Positions 8,944 to 18,454 of a DNA stretch of 64,000 nucleotides are shown piece by piece. The position numbers were made by a program, and so were the translations under genes. Source of the stretch: Alistipes sp. GTDB taxonomy: Bacteria; Bacteroidota; Bacteroidia; Bacteroidales; Rikenellaceae. The first letter of the stretch is position 1. Every line of letters begins with the position of its first letter. The stretch lies in contig JAGBEH010000010.1 in NCBI GenBank assembly GCA_017937125.1, forward strand, positions 1 to 64,000, in the 5' to 3' direction. Below the pieces are notes generated by a model, which saw nothing but the letters and a program-made list of their open reading frames with translations, was not told the DNA's origin and did no database searches.

Positions 8944-10341
8944 TTATTCTTCCCTGACTTTCTTATTCCAGTTGAGTATCGGGAGAAGGAACGATATTAT
9001 CGAGGCCCCTATCCAGAATATCGCAGCCTGCGAGAAGTCGTAGTGTTTCACGACCTCGCCCAACTCATTGACGGTCTCGGTGATATTGTTGTTTATAAGG
9101 TATCCGCTGACAACCTCCTGCAAGGCTGCGGCGGCATAGCTCGCCATTCCGACGATGCCGAGTGCGGCGCCCGTCGCCTTGCGCGGGACGATATCGACTG
9201 CCATAAGTCCGCCCAAAAAGCAGATCAATACGCCGATGGCGATACCGAAGAGCACCATACTTGCGACATTGACGATATACGAATCACCGCCGTAGATGAA
9301 CATAATGTAGGCGACGGTGAGCAGCACGCCCGAGATGAATGCGGGGATGTTGCGGTTGCCCTTGAAGAGGACGTCCGAGAGCCAGCCCGACAGCACCGTG
9401 CCGAAAATGCCCAACAGGGCGTTTATGGATATGATGAACGTGGCGTCCCCCATATCGAAACCTTTGGCCTCCTGAAGGAACAGCACGCCCCAGCTGTTGA
9501 GCGAATAGCGGCTGACATACATGAATGCCGACGCGGCCGCGAGAATCCATACGGCGGGCGAACGCAGCACCTGACGCTGGATCTCCTGTGTGGACTCGTT
9601 CTTCGCGGGAGCCTCCTTGCTTTCGTGCGCCAAGACCTCGATGGCGGGCAGTCCCTTGCTTTCGGGGGTGTCGTGCAGGAAGAAGAGGATGATTATCACG
9701 CCTATGGCACCTGCTATGGCCGAGCCGAAGAAGCCCCACTGCCAGCCGAACAAGGCCACGACCTGTCCGACGAATACGAACGAGAACCACTCGCCGAGAT
9801 TGTGGCTCGCCGAGAAAAATCCGTAGTACGTACCTCGTCTGTTGAGCGGGAACCAGCGCGACAGCGAGATGATTGCCGGAGGTGCGCCCATAGACTGCGA
9901 CCATCCGTTCACGCCCCACATTATGGCGAAGACGATGAACATAACCGAGGTGGTTACGGCCGTAACGCCCGATGCCAGACCGAGGATGCCCATTATGAGG
10001 TTGGCGGCGGTCGAGATTATGAGGCCCGTCGCCATAAATTTCTTGATGTTGCAGTAGTCGGCGATGAAGCCGTTTACGAACTTGCCGACTGCGTATGCTA
10101 TCAAAAGCGCCGAGCCGATATATCCCAACTGCGTGGCGTCGAGAATGCCGTTGTCGAGGATAGGTTTTTTCATCACGTTGAGACTCGTGCGGCATACGTA
10201 GTAGAGACTGTATCCGAGAGTCGCGGCGACGAAGGCCTGCAAACTCAGTTTGCGATAATAGCGTTGCTGTTTGCGTTCGTCCATTTGCAGCGGTTCGGAC
10301 GGCTCGCTGATTTTGTAGAAGTTTACGATTGATTTGAACAT
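8944..10341 (-). CDS. glpT: OPA-family organophosphate transporter, GlpT/UhpT-like
   Basis: 465-residue MFS transporter with twelve hydrophobic segments in two six-helix halves, the second half after a charged central loop (about 215-245). The start 'AATLGYSLYYVCRTSLNVMKKP' matches the OPA-family first helix, which carries the phosphate-binding Arg. By family it exchanges inorganic phosphate for glycerol-3-phosphate or a hexose phosphate; glycerol-3-phosphate is my preferred substrate from resemblance, not proof. A periplasmic-type glycerophosphodiesterase is encoded at 29084-29905 and could supply it. The promoter at 10382-10412 fits well. Confidence 0.88.
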   Translation of the reverse strand: MFKSIVNFYKISEPSEPLQMDERKQQRYYRKLSLQAFVAATLGYSLYYVCRTSLNVMKKPILDNGILDATQLGYIGSALLIAYAVGKFVNGFIADYCNIKKFMATGLIISTAANLIMGILGLASGVTAVTTSVMFIVFAIMWGVNGWSQSMGAPPAIISLSRWFPLNRRGTYYGFFSASHNLGEWFSFVFVGQVVALFGWQWGFFGSAIAGAIGVIIILFFLHDTPESKGLPAIEVLAHESKEAPAKNESTQEIQRQVLRSPAVWILAAASAFMYVSRYSLNSWGVLFLQEAKGFDMGDATFIISINALLGIFGTVLSGWLSDVLFKGNRNIPAFISGVLLTVAYIMFIYGGDSYIVNVASMVLFGIAIGVLICFLGGLMAVDIVPRKATGAALGIVGMASYAAAALQEVVSGYLINNNITETVNELGEVVKHYDFSQAAIFWIGASIISFLLPILNWNKKVREE

Positions 10342-10381
10342 TTATTTAATAATATTTTAGGTTGCTTACGGCAATTTCCTA

Positions 10382-10412
10382 CAAAGATAAGTTTTTTTGG
10401 CTGAAGAACAAA
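10382..10412 (-). promoter_or_regulatory. Promoter of the glpT-like gene
   Basis: On the minus strand TTTG (10409-10412), a 19-bp gap and TATCTTTG (10382-10389) match the Bacteroidetes consensus. The -33 box lies in the T-rich tail of the terminator of the upstream TIM-barrel gene. Confidence 0.8.
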
Positions 10413-10441
10413 ACGGGGAGGCGAATGTCGCGCCTCCCCGT
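10403..10441 (-). terminator. Terminator of the susC-led operon
   Basis: On the minus strand ACGGGGAGGCG pairs with CGCCTCCCCGT around a 7-nt loop, followed by TTTTGTTCTTC. It lies 20 bp past the stop of the last gene of the 27.7-10.5 kb cluster. Confidence 0.85.
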
Positions 10442-10460
10442 CGTTATGCCGTCGGATACG

Positions 10461-13145
10461 TTATTTGCCGCATGCCGCACGGAATGCGGGATAAACGTAG
10501 GTGTCGTAGTTGTAGACCGCGTGCCACGGCGTCTTTATCTGGTCGTAGCGATCCTCGCTCTCGCCCGAGAGAGGCGTAATCTGCCCGAACGATGTCGAGC
10601 CCGCCTCGTAATCGAAGACCCCGCGGTAGCGGCACTCCCCGAGCAGTGTCTTGTACACTTCGCCCCAGAGACCGCGTTCGCCTATCGAACCGTATTTTTT
10701 GTCTTTAGCGTAGAGTGCGCCGTTTTTGGAGTAGCCCGGGTCGAGATGATCGTCTTGGTATGAGCGTTCGCGTATGCCCGTACCGCGATTGTCGTGCATA
10801 TGCAGCGTGCCGATGCGCGTGCCCGCCGTCTTCATCCAGTCGATGACATTCGTCTTGTTGCCGTCGATGCCGAGCCATATGTTCGCATGTCCGATGTCGA
10901 ACGCTATTTTCACGGGTTTGCGCAGGGCGCCTTTCGAGGTCATAGCATTGGCTTCGTCTATGGCTTTCGACAGCACGGCGGCTTCGGCGCCTACGCCGCA
11001 GGACATATTCTCGACGGCTATCTGCGTGCCTATCTCGTCGGCGACGAGTTGCAGCTCGTAGAGCGACTGCGCAAGGCTTGCTGCCGAACTGCCGTCGCTG
11101 AATTTCAGCGTCTGGTTGCAGTGTATGAGAAGGTATGCGGGTTCGAGCGCCTCGGCGGCACGGATTAGCTGCGAGAAGTAGCGCACCGTCGAGTCGCGGT
11201 GTTCGGCATCGGGTGCGCACAGGTCGTAATAGCGCTCCTCGGTCTGGTTGCCGTACGGCAGGTGCATACACCATATCTTCAACCCGTTGGCTCGTGCTTT
11301 CTCCGCGTATTTTTTAGCATCGGCTTCCCACTTGGCATAGGCCGTCGCGGCGTTCTCCTTGCTGCCGAACCCGGGGCTTATATATGTATAGCCCAATGCG
11401 CGCGTCGATAGATAGGCGGCATCGTCGTAAAGGCTCATCGTGCTGCCGACACGCAGTCGCAGCCGCGAAATATCCTCGGCGGGATCGCCCGGTTCGGTCG
11501 TGGGTTCTACGACGGTGTAGTCGCCCTCGTAGCCGTAGGGTATGCGGCGGATTATCAGGTCGTCGATATAATAGATGTTCTTTGCATTGCGTATGGCCGT
11601 AGGCATCAGCCGCAGCGAGGTGTTGGACGAGAAGGCTCCGACCGTCAGTTTCACTTCGTGCCATCTGCCCGCTGCGATGTCGCCCGTCGTCAGCAGTATT
11701 TTCGGGCGTGCGGGCGATGCCTGCGAGAGACGGCGGCTCGTGGCGGGCGATATGTCGAGTTCCGTACCGTCGATGGACAGCGTCAGCGGTACTGTTCCCG
11801 AGCTCGCGATGAGCTTGTCTCCCGAGCCGTGCGATGCGGACTGAAGTTCGAGCGTGCATTCGAATCCCTCCTCCAAACAGAGGCGGAACGATATTTCCGC
11901 CGTGCAGGGTACGTTGCCGAGCGAGGTTACGCAGGGGGTGCGTATGATGCCGCGGTTGGCATTGGCTTCATTGTCGCCGCAGCATATGTACCCGTTGTAT
12001 TCCGACACGTAGTAGAGCGTGCGCCAGTCGTCGAGACCGCGATTGCGCAGATATGCCTGCGAAAGCTCCAACCCCGCACTTTCGTACGTGTGGTCGGTGT
12101 AGTCCGTCGTGGTGACGAAGGAGGTGCCGGCGGTCGATGAGAGTTTCACCTGCAAGGCCGTCTCGGTGCCCGAAGCGGCTTTGGGTGCGAAATCGCTGCC
12201 CGAACTGCCGCGCCCCAAACCTTTCTGTCCCGCCACTATGTCGCCGCCCCACGTGCAGTTGTCGAAATGCTGGGCATAGAGCAGGTTCTTGTCGGGCGCA
12301 TAGTTTACGGTCGGCAGCGAGAGCGTCTCGCCTGCCCGCACCGTATATGAAGAGGCGAACTCCTGCTCGACGAACTTGTGCGAGCGGTCGCTGATACGGA
12401 CTGAAAAACCGTTGTAGGTGCCTGCGGGGAGGACCAAATAGAAGTCGGTGCCTGCCGTAGAGAGGGCGGCGCCCGTGTCGCCCGTACCCGCGCAGTTCAA
12501 TACGACACTGCCCGAGCAGGGGGTGCCGATATTCTCGGTCGCGAGGATGCCGCGCTCTTTATCGAACGCGCATACCCCCGCCAGATTTTTGTCGGATGTC
12601 TCGGCGATGCGGATGCTCGTTGCATATCCTTCTCCTGCCACGTTCAGGTGCAGCAGACCGCAGGCGGCGGCCATAGGGAGTCTCTCGCCGTCGGTGCCGA
12701 CGCCGTACATCGGCATCGCCGACTTTTCGAACTCGCCTTCGCGGTAGAGTTGTGCGAACGGCAGGGTGAAAGTATTGTCGCTCTTCGAGTATAGCGAGGC
12801 GGGATAGTATGCCGTGTAGGTATCGTCTTCGGCCTTATCGACATAGAGGACGGCTCGGTTTTCGCTGTCGAACCGTACGTAGTACGTTCTGCGATTGACT
12901 ATTACGGCATCGTCCTTTTGCCACTCGATTTTCGGTCCGCCGCCTGTCGTCGGGCCGACGGTTTCCAGCCGCAGTGCGATCTGGCCTTCGTCGGGTCCGT
13001 CGGGCTGCTCCGGTTTTTCGGGACCGTCGCTGCTCGTCGGGTCGTCCGAACAACCCGATGCGCAGACGGCCGCTGCGAGGACGAACAGGAGCATTGCGAC
13101 GAATGCCGCCCGCGATGTCGCGCTGTGGAATATATTGCCTGACAT
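10461..13145 (-). CDS. Lipoprotein with fimbrillin-like N-terminus and sugar-isomerase-like TIM barrel
   Basis: 894 residues. A lipoprotein signal (lipobox CASGC) is followed by a Ser/Pro/Glu-rich linker. Residues about 50-260 resemble fimbrillin/Mfa-like domains ('KDDAVIVN', 'YYPASLY', 'AACGLLHLNVAGEGY'). Residues about 265-545 form a beta-sandwich-like region ('WHEVKLTVGAFSS', 'YYIDDLIIRRI'). From about 560 to the end there is a xylose-isomerase-like/AP-endonuclease-2 TIM barrel, with acidic and His positions such as 'VENMSCG', 'FDIGHANIWLG' and 'LHMHDNRG' that look like metal ligands. It would be a surface or periplasmic isomerase, epimerase or hydrolase with binding modules; the substrate is unknown. 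It is the last gene of the cluster and is followed by a terminator. Confidence 0.85.
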   Translation of the reverse strand: MSGNIFHSATSRAAFVAMLLFVLAAAVCASGCSDDPTSSDGPEKPEQPDGPDEGQIALRLETVGPTTGGGPKIEWQKDDAVIVNRRTYYVRFDSENRAVLYVDKAEDDTYTAYYPASLYSKSDNTFTLPFAQLYREGEFEKSAMPMYGVGTDGERLPMAAACGLLHLNVAGEGYATSIRIAETSDKNLAGVCAFDKERGILATENIGTPCSGSVVLNCAGTGDTGAALSTAGTDFYLVLPAGTYNGFSVRISDRSHKFVEQEFASSYTVRAGETLSLPTVNYAPDKNLLYAQHFDNCTWGGDIVAGQKGLGRGSSGSDFAPKAASGTETALQVKLSSTAGTSFVTTTDYTDHTYESAGLELSQAYLRNRGLDDWRTLYYVSEYNGYICCGDNEANANRGIIRTPCVTSLGNVPCTAEISFRLCLEEGFECTLELQSASHGSGDKLIASSGTVPLTLSIDGTELDISPATSRRLSQASPARPKILLTTGDIAAGRWHEVKLTVGAFSSNTSLRLMPTAIRNAKNIYYIDDLIIRRIPYGYEGDYTVVEPTTEPGDPAEDISRLRLRVGSTMSLYDDAAYLSTRALGYTYISPGFGSKENAATAYAKWEADAKKYAEKARANGLKIWCMHLPYGNQTEERYYDLCAPDAEHRDSTVRYFSQLIRAAEALEPAYLLIHCNQTLKFSDGSSAASLAQSLYELQLVADEIGTQIAVENMSCGVGAEAAVLSKAIDEANAMTSKGALRKPVKIAFDIGHANIWLGIDGNKTNVIDWMKTAGTRIGTLHMHDNRGTGIRERSYQDDHLDPGYSKNGALYAKDKKYGSIGERGLWGEVYKTLLGECRYRGVFDYEAGSTSFGQITPLSGESEDRYDQIKTPWHAVYNYDTYVYPAFRAACGK

Positions 13146-13229
13146 ATCGAATATGTTTTCGTTTTTTCGGGAATCATCGCGGCCGCCCGACTGGCAGCCG
13201 CGATAAATGCCTCGATATTATATCTCACG

Positions 13230-15533
13230 TTACATATAGCGCAACGTAATCGTGCCGAACTGGATGTAGTTGTCGTAGCTGGTGCTCATCTTTATCTCAC
13301 CCGTTTCGCTGTTGTCGTCCCAGCGTATGGGCAGCGACGAGAGTACGTTGTCGTAGGGACGTATGCGTATCATAACCTTCTCCTTGCCGAAGATGTCGGC
13401 GGGGAAGACGAACATATGGTCGGTCATACCGAGCCCAGCGTCGTAGCAGGTGTAATATTTGTTGCCGTTTACGGAGGCATCCCACCACGGCAGCGAGCGC
13501 AGCTTGAAGTAGGGCTGGTTGCGGTGCGAATCGCACACTACGCGGTCCTTGACTTCGTTGTAGGTGGCACCTCCGTCTGTCGAATACTCTACGCACCAGT
13601 GTGCGGGGAATGTCTTGGAGGTGTTGGCGGATACGGTGCCTGCCGAGAACGTGAAGCCCAGACACATATGCGTTCCCGTAACCTCGCTCGTCGAGAACTC
13701 CAGACGTATGCCGTTGATGCCCGTTATCTTGCCGTCCGTCCACTCGTACCAGCCTTTCACGTTGGCACGTATTCCGTATGCCGTGTTCTTGGAGTCGGGA
13801 TATGCCAGACTGAAGGGTATGCCTCTGTCTCCCAAATCCCGTGCGTTGTAGTCGTAGCAGCCCGTTATGGGGTAGTTGCGCAGCGACGCCGTGACGGGCA
13901 TGGCGTGGTTCTCGCAATACAGCTCGGTGTTTTTCGGGAACTTGTCGTAGTCGGGAGGACATATCGATTCGAGACCGTTCGCCTTGTATTTCGCATCGAC
14001 TTTGGCGACGTACTGCCCGAATTTGTAGGCGTACGTATGGCCGTTGTATTCGGCCAGAGTGGTGTAGTTCGATGCCCCGTTGCCCATAGTGAGAATGTCT
14101 TTTTCATCTACGGGACGTATCTGGTAACGGCCTATGTAGTCGCCGTAGCGGTGCACCTCGGAATGGACGATTATGCCGTTGATGTCGCCCGCACCCTGCG
14201 GAACGCCGAGCCCCGAGCGGCGCCACGTGCAGAGCATATTCATCAGCATATATATGCCGTCGCCGTTGCGGTCGAACAGGAGCGATGCCCAGCCGTCGAG
14301 ACGGTTATTGTTGCCCGAAAGGGAGGCGTTCACGGATGACGAGAGCGTATAGTTCTCGTAGACATTGGCGTAACAGCCGTCCTTGAAGAGGAATTCCGTG
14401 TCGGTGAGGGTTACGAACGTATAGATGTCGTCGTCGGTGAGTTCGGCTATGGTTTTCCGCTTCACGGGCAGCTCCGACGCTTCGCCCGCACGTCCCGAGA
14501 GGATGTTCTCGGCCGTAAGACCCGTTACGGTATAGCGGTCGGGATCGCTCTCTCTGACCATCACGGCATCCTTGAGCGAAATCTGCACGAACGAGTAGCG
14601 CGACAGTACGTTGTCCGACGCTTCGTCGAATTGCAGGCGTATGCCGCAGCTGCCGTCGGCGCTCTCGATATACGCCGTGCGGTCGCTGACCGAGGTGTCC
14701 ACCTTGTCGTAGTTCACGCTCGGGTTCAGTTCCATATTCTTGCTTCGGTAGTCGCTTATTATCCAGCCCTCGATATTTACGTCGTCGGTGATTTCCGCTC
14801 CCGCCTCCGTAGCCATGGCACGTGCTTCGGAGAATGTCAGCGTGCGGCCGAAATTGTCGTCCTTGTCGGCTTGGGTGATGAATATGCGCAGGAGGAACTC
14901 TTCCTCCCAGCTGTCCACGTAACGCATTGATATTATCGACGAGCGCGGGTTCGCGGAGTTGTTGTATTGAGGGGTTACACGCAGTACGCCGTCGTTGTAG
15001 ACGGGCTGCGAGAGCCACTCCTCACCGCCGTTCGAGTAGGATATTTCGAAATCTTCGAACGGGATGTTGGTGTCGATGCCGAATTCGGCGGGCTGCTGGC
15101 TGCTGCCCTCGATGGCGCGGAACGGCGCTTCGCACTCGACTGCGGGGACTATGCCTTTCTGTTTTATGTAAACCGTGTCGGCTTTGGCTCCCGAGTCAAG
15201 CCGCAACGCTATTACCGCCATTCGGCGGAACCCCTCGTTGGCCTTGCAGTCGAGGACGATGGTGCCGTCACCCTTCATATGGCGTTTGTCGAGCGAGGCC
15301 CATTCGTCTTCGATTTTGTTGGCGAACTTTATCGAATAGCCGTCGTTGGCATATACCTGAATTTCGAGCGTGCCTCCGTTTTCGTCTATCTCATAGACGT
15401 TCTGCGGCGATACGAGTTCGATTACCTTAGGATATTCGGCATCGTCGATCTCGCACGAGCTGAGACACATTGCTCCCGCAAGGCACAGCATGGCCGTGCC
15501 TGCGGATACGATGTATTTCATAAGATGTTTCAT
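13230..15533 (-). CDS. BACON/DUF5689-type surface lipoprotein
   Basis: 767 residues with a lipobox (CLSSC). Two N-terminal BACON-like repeats (about 35-130 and 135-220) are suggested by 'VYEIDENGGTLEIQVYAN' and the strand ends 'VYIKQKG' and 'IFITQAD'. A DUF5689-type module follows (about 225-480: 'FSEARAM', 'WIISDYRSKNMELNP', 'AYIESADGSCGIRLQF', 'DDDIYTFVTLTDTEFLFKDG'). The C-terminal 280 residues resemble a carbohydrate-binding beta sandwich and match the ends of the other paralogs here ('HWCVEYSTDGGATYNEV', 'FGTITLRYM'). Family knowledge suggests a surface glycan- or host-binding role, which is unproven. It lies 25 bp after the preceding gene's stop. Confidence 0.85.
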   Translation of the reverse strand: MKHLMKYIVSAGTAMLCLAGAMCLSSCEIDDAEYPKVIELVSPQNVYEIDENGGTLEIQVYANDGYSIKFANKIEDEWASLDKRHMKGDGTIVLDCKANEGFRRMAVIALRLDSGAKADTVYIKQKGIVPAVECEAPFRAIEGSSQQPAEFGIDTNIPFEDFEISYSNGGEEWLSQPVYNDGVLRVTPQYNNSANPRSSIISMRYVDSWEEEFLLRIFITQADKDDNFGRTLTFSEARAMATEAGAEITDDVNIEGWIISDYRSKNMELNPSVNYDKVDTSVSDRTAYIESADGSCGIRLQFDEASDNVLSRYSFVQISLKDAVMVRESDPDRYTVTGLTAENILSGRAGEASELPVKRKTIAELTDDDIYTFVTLTDTEFLFKDGCYANVYENYTLSSSVNASLSGNNNRLDGWASLLFDRNGDGIYMLMNMLCTWRRSGLGVPQGAGDINGIIVHSEVHRYGDYIGRYQIRPVDEKDILTMGNGASNYTTLAEYNGHTYAYKFGQYVAKVDAKYKANGLESICPPDYDKFPKNTELYCENHAMPVTASLRNYPITGCYDYNARDLGDRGIPFSLAYPDSKNTAYGIRANVKGWYEWTDGKITGINGIRLEFSTSEVTGTHMCLGFTFSAGTVSANTSKTFPAHWCVEYSTDGGATYNEVKDRVVCDSHRNQPYFKLRSLPWWDASVNGNKYYTCYDAGLGMTDHMFVFPADIFGKEKVMIRIRPYDNVLSSLPIRWDDNSETGEIKMSTSYDNYIQFGTITLRYM

Positions 15534-15558
15534 CTTCGGATGATTGGTCTGTTAAGGA

Positions 15559-16920
15559 TTAGTATGTTATTACCACGTCTTCGAGCATGAATGCACTCGG
15601 GTATTTGAGGGTCGATGTGCAGTCTACGCCCGTATCTATCGAGTCGGTGTATGTCGCGCTCAACCACGCCAGTCGCAGCGATGCGGGCGAGATCTTCACC
15701 ATCACCTTCGCGGCTCCCGCGGCCGATGCGGGCAGCGTGAACTTCTCCTGAATGAAGCCCGAAGGCATTGCCAGCGGCGTGTAGGCCTTTATCGCCTCGC
15801 CCGTTACGGGGTTGGTGAGCGCCTGCGCGGACAGCCAGTTTACGGACGAGCGCATTTCGAACTCCTGAGTGCCGTTCACAGTATTGGTGCAGAGCTCCCA
15901 CGTCGTACCGCCGTCGGTCGAGCACTCCACTTTCCAGTAGAGCGGGAACGAGTGCGTCAGACCTTTGTACATATGTTTGGTCGATACGTTGGCGTTATTC
16001 GTAGTTCCTACCTGCATAGCCGAGGTGGTGAACGATACGGCCATAGTGCCCGTAGCGGTCGTTGCGGGGAACTCGATGACTATACCGTTGGTCTTGCCCG
16101 TCCAGTTGCCGCTCTCGTCCCATTCGTAGTAGCCTGCCACATCGTGGCGGAATACGAGGGCTGTCGATTTCGATTGGCCGTGCATATCGTTGATATTAGT
16201 CGGTTTTCCGTTCGAACCATTTACGGGAGTAGTCGTCGTCGCGAGATTGGTCGTGCCTTTGGTGCCGTTGATGATGCTCGGCTGGTACGAATAGTTGTTC
16301 ATCGTGCCCGCGGTTCCTCCGACAATCGTCGGGTGTCCCGTAGTCGCACCGTTGATTATTGTCAGGTTCGTCGTATATAGCACTGCACTGCCGTCTGTCA
16401 GTCCGTGCGTCGCGTGCATCTTGTTCTGCTGCATCGTCGTGGCATTGCCCTGTTTGAAACCTCCGAGCGCGGCGGCTCCGTTCCAAGCGTACTGCCCGAT
16501 CGATACGGTCTCTTTGGTCAGCGACCAGCGTGCAAGTACGTTCGTCGCACTGGCTTCTTCGGCGGGTATGTCGAACGATGCCTCGTCTATCGGGCGTATC
16601 TGGTATTTGCCCATATCGCCGTAGGCGGGATCTTCGGTGTGGACGATTATGCCGTTCACCTTGCCCACACCCTGCGGGACGTGTTTGCCCGTATCGCTGT
16701 CGCGGCGCCACTCGCATTCCGAATTGATGAGTGCGTATATGGCATTGTTGTCGGCATCCTGCATCATTGTGGCCAATTGGTCACGAATACCGCCGGTCAT
16801 CGTCTCCGTGGTGTAGGTATAGGGCCCGTCCTTTACGACGAACTCCATATCCGTCAGCGTCGTGCAGGTGTAGATGTCCTCGTCGGTGAGGGTCGCGATG
16901 GTGCGCTCCTTGGAGACTAT
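15559..16920 (-). repeat. Long direct repeat, copy 1
   Basis: This part of the fimbrillin-like gene, encoding from 'SKERTIATLTDED' to 'AFMLEDVVITY', is highly similar in DNA and protein to 20117-21475 on the same strand about 4.5 kb away. Differences cluster in a Gly/Asn/Thr-rich loop (about 16190-16480). Confidence 0.85.
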
Positions 16921-18273
16921 TTCGCTTTCGTGTCCCGCCTCTTTGTTCCGAATATGTTTCGGCAGGAGATTGCCTATGTAGTAGCGGTCGGGATTCTCCT
17001 CTTTGAATACTTTCGCTCCGTAGAGGTTGAGTTTCAGCTTGTCGCCGCGGTGCAGCTTATTGTCGAGCACGTTCGTGAAGACTAAACGGAACCCGTACTT
17101 GCCGTCGAGCGTCTGGGCGTATGCAGTCTTCGGGTTTATGGATGTATCGGAGATGTTCCAGCTTTTGTTGGGATTTTTCTCTATATTCGAACATTCTGAG
17201 CCGCTGCCGATTACGATCAACTCGTCGGCGAGATATGCGTCGTAGGCCGTACCCGTTACCTTGCTGTCTCGGCGCAGCTGCTCTGCGGTAGGCAGAACGG
17301 AGCGTTTTGCACTCTCGCCTGCGAGGTCCAAAGCGAACGGACGTATCGTCGCGCGGGCGAACTCGTAACCGCCCGTGTCGGCATTGTCGGGCATATCGAA
17401 GCGGAAACGCCCTTTGTCGGTGAAGATATAGATGTAGCTTTTAGTCGAAACTTCGGCATCCGAGCCGTAGTTGCCCGGCCAAAGGCAGATGTAAAGGCTC
17501 TGTTTGTCGGCGGAGACCGTTATGTCGCCGTCGGCGAACAGGTGGGTCTGATAGGTGGTGTCGCCCGTTGCCACTACTTTGATGGTGTTCTTGACAAGCG
17601 AGAGATCGCCGGTCTCGGTGACGGACGTCAGGTCGAACGGGGCGTATCCAACGCACCAGTTGTCGCCCGAAGTCGCGTTCGACCACTTCGTGCACCAGAA
17701 GCTCGCACCCAAAATCTTGGCACCCTGATATTTCGCATCGGAGCTGAAGACGTTGAGTTTCATAACCGATGCCATCGGGCGGAAGAGCACCGTAGTGCCT
17801 TCGGTAGTCTCGGCTGCCGTCGCAACCGCCACGAGCGGGAAGTTGCGGCCGTCCAAAACATCGGCCTGCGCCTGGCTTTGGTTGTGGGGAACCGTGATTT
17901 TGGCTTTGTCGGCCGCAACACCGTTGTTGTCGGCGGTGTAGGGGTAGTAGGCCATAATCTTGTCGCCTGCCTCGAAGGCTGCGGCGGTGAAGGTTACGAC
18001 CGCCTTGCCTTCGACGTGGCTGACGGTACCTTTGGCGTTGAGGGTGGGTGTCGAGGCGTTGGCGACGTATACGCCGACCTCGTCGCCGTCCGTGAATTTT
18101 ACTATAGTTCCGTCGAGCGTCGTGCGGGTGTCGTCGAATGCCGCCGTGAAGGACATGGCTACTCCTGCGGCCGCATCGTTGCGGAGATTGTCTTCCGTTA
18201 TGTCGGTCGTACAGCCGACGGTAGTCGCGAATGCAGTCGCGACTACGAGTATGGATCGATACAGATTTTTCAT
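15559..18273 (-). CDS. Fimbrillin-like lipoprotein with DUF5689-type C-terminal half
   Basis: 904 residues. The lipoprotein leader has lipobox TVGC. Residues about 35-330 resemble the fimbrillin/Mfa N-terminal domain ('MSFTAAFDDTRTTLDGTIVKFTDGDEVGVY' region, 'DKIMAYYPYTAD', 'ASVMKLNVFSSDAKYQGAKI'). From about 340 there is a DUF5689-type module and then a beta-sandwich end. The last about 450 residues are close to identical to the end of the 20117-22870 product, showing a recent duplication or gene conversion. The fimbrillin domain suggests either assembly into surface fibres or a fibre-like fold on a lipoprotein. A 46-residue ORF lies 23 bp upstream. Confidence 0.87.
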   Translation of the reverse strand: MKNLYRSILVVATAFATTVGCTTDITEDNLRNDAAAGVAMSFTAAFDDTRTTLDGTIVKFTDGDEVGVYVANASTPTLNAKGTVSHVEGKAVVTFTAAAFEAGDKIMAYYPYTADNNGVAADKAKITVPHNQSQAQADVLDGRNFPLVAVATAAETTEGTTVLFRPMASVMKLNVFSSDAKYQGAKILGASFWCTKWSNATSGDNWCVGYAPFDLTSVTETGDLSLVKNTIKVVATGDTTYQTHLFADGDITVSADKQSLYICLWPGNYGSDAEVSTKSYIYIFTDKGRFRFDMPDNADTGGYEFARATIRPFALDLAGESAKRSVLPTAEQLRRDSKVTGTAYDAYLADELIVIGSGSECSNIEKNPNKSWNISDTSINPKTAYAQTLDGKYGFRLVFTNVLDNKLHRGDKLKLNLYGAKVFKEENPDRYYIGNLLPKHIRNKEAGHESEIVSKERTIATLTDEDIYTCTTLTDMEFVVKDGPYTYTTETMTGGIRDQLATMMQDADNNAIYALINSECEWRRDSDTGKHVPQGVGKVNGIIVHTEDPAYGDMGKYQIRPIDEASFDIPAEEASATNVLARWSLTKETVSIGQYAWNGAAALGGFKQGNATTMQQNKMHATHGLTDGSAVLYTTNLTIINGATTGHPTIVGGTAGTMNNYSYQPSIINGTKGTTNLATTTTPVNGSNGKPTNINDMHGQSKSTALVFRHDVAGYYEWDESGNWTGKTNGIVIEFPATTATGTMAVSFTTSAMQVGTTNNANVSTKHMYKGLTHSFPLYWKVECSTDGGTTWELCTNTVNGTQEFEMRSSVNWLSAQALTNPVTGEAIKAYTPLAMPSGFIQEKFTLPASAAGAAKVMVKISPASLRLAWLSATYTDSIDTGVDCTSTLKYPSAFMLEDVVITY

Positions 18274-18296
18274 TGTCGTCAGTGTTTTAAGTCGTT

Positions 18297-18437
18297 TTAC
18301 AATGTCTCCTCTCCGTATTCTCCCAAATGTTCCGTGTTCTCGTTGGGGTCGTACGAGACGGCGAAGCCCGCTTCCGAGCGTACTTCGGCGATTCTGATTG
18401 TCGGGGTTGCGTAAAGTCCCGAAGTTGTGGTTTTCAT
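18297..18437 (-). CDS. 46-residue ORF upstream of the fimbrillin-like gene
   Basis: The ORF starts MKTTTSGLYATPTIRIAEVR, continues 'SEAGFAVSYDPNENTEHLGE' and ends YGEETL. It fills the gap between two long genes of the cluster, starting 17 bp after the 18455 stop and ending 23 bp before the 15559-18273 start. It has no signal peptide or membrane segment. From memory it resembles short Bacteroidales proteins that accompany fimbrillin-like lipoprotein genes and carry an 'EVRSEAGFA' type motif; I cannot test this here. Function unknown. Confidence 0.65.
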   Translation of the reverse strand: MKTTTSGLYATPTIRIAEVRSEAGFAVSYDPNENTEHLGEYGEETL

Positions 18438-18454
18438 ATGATAAGTGTTTTTGT

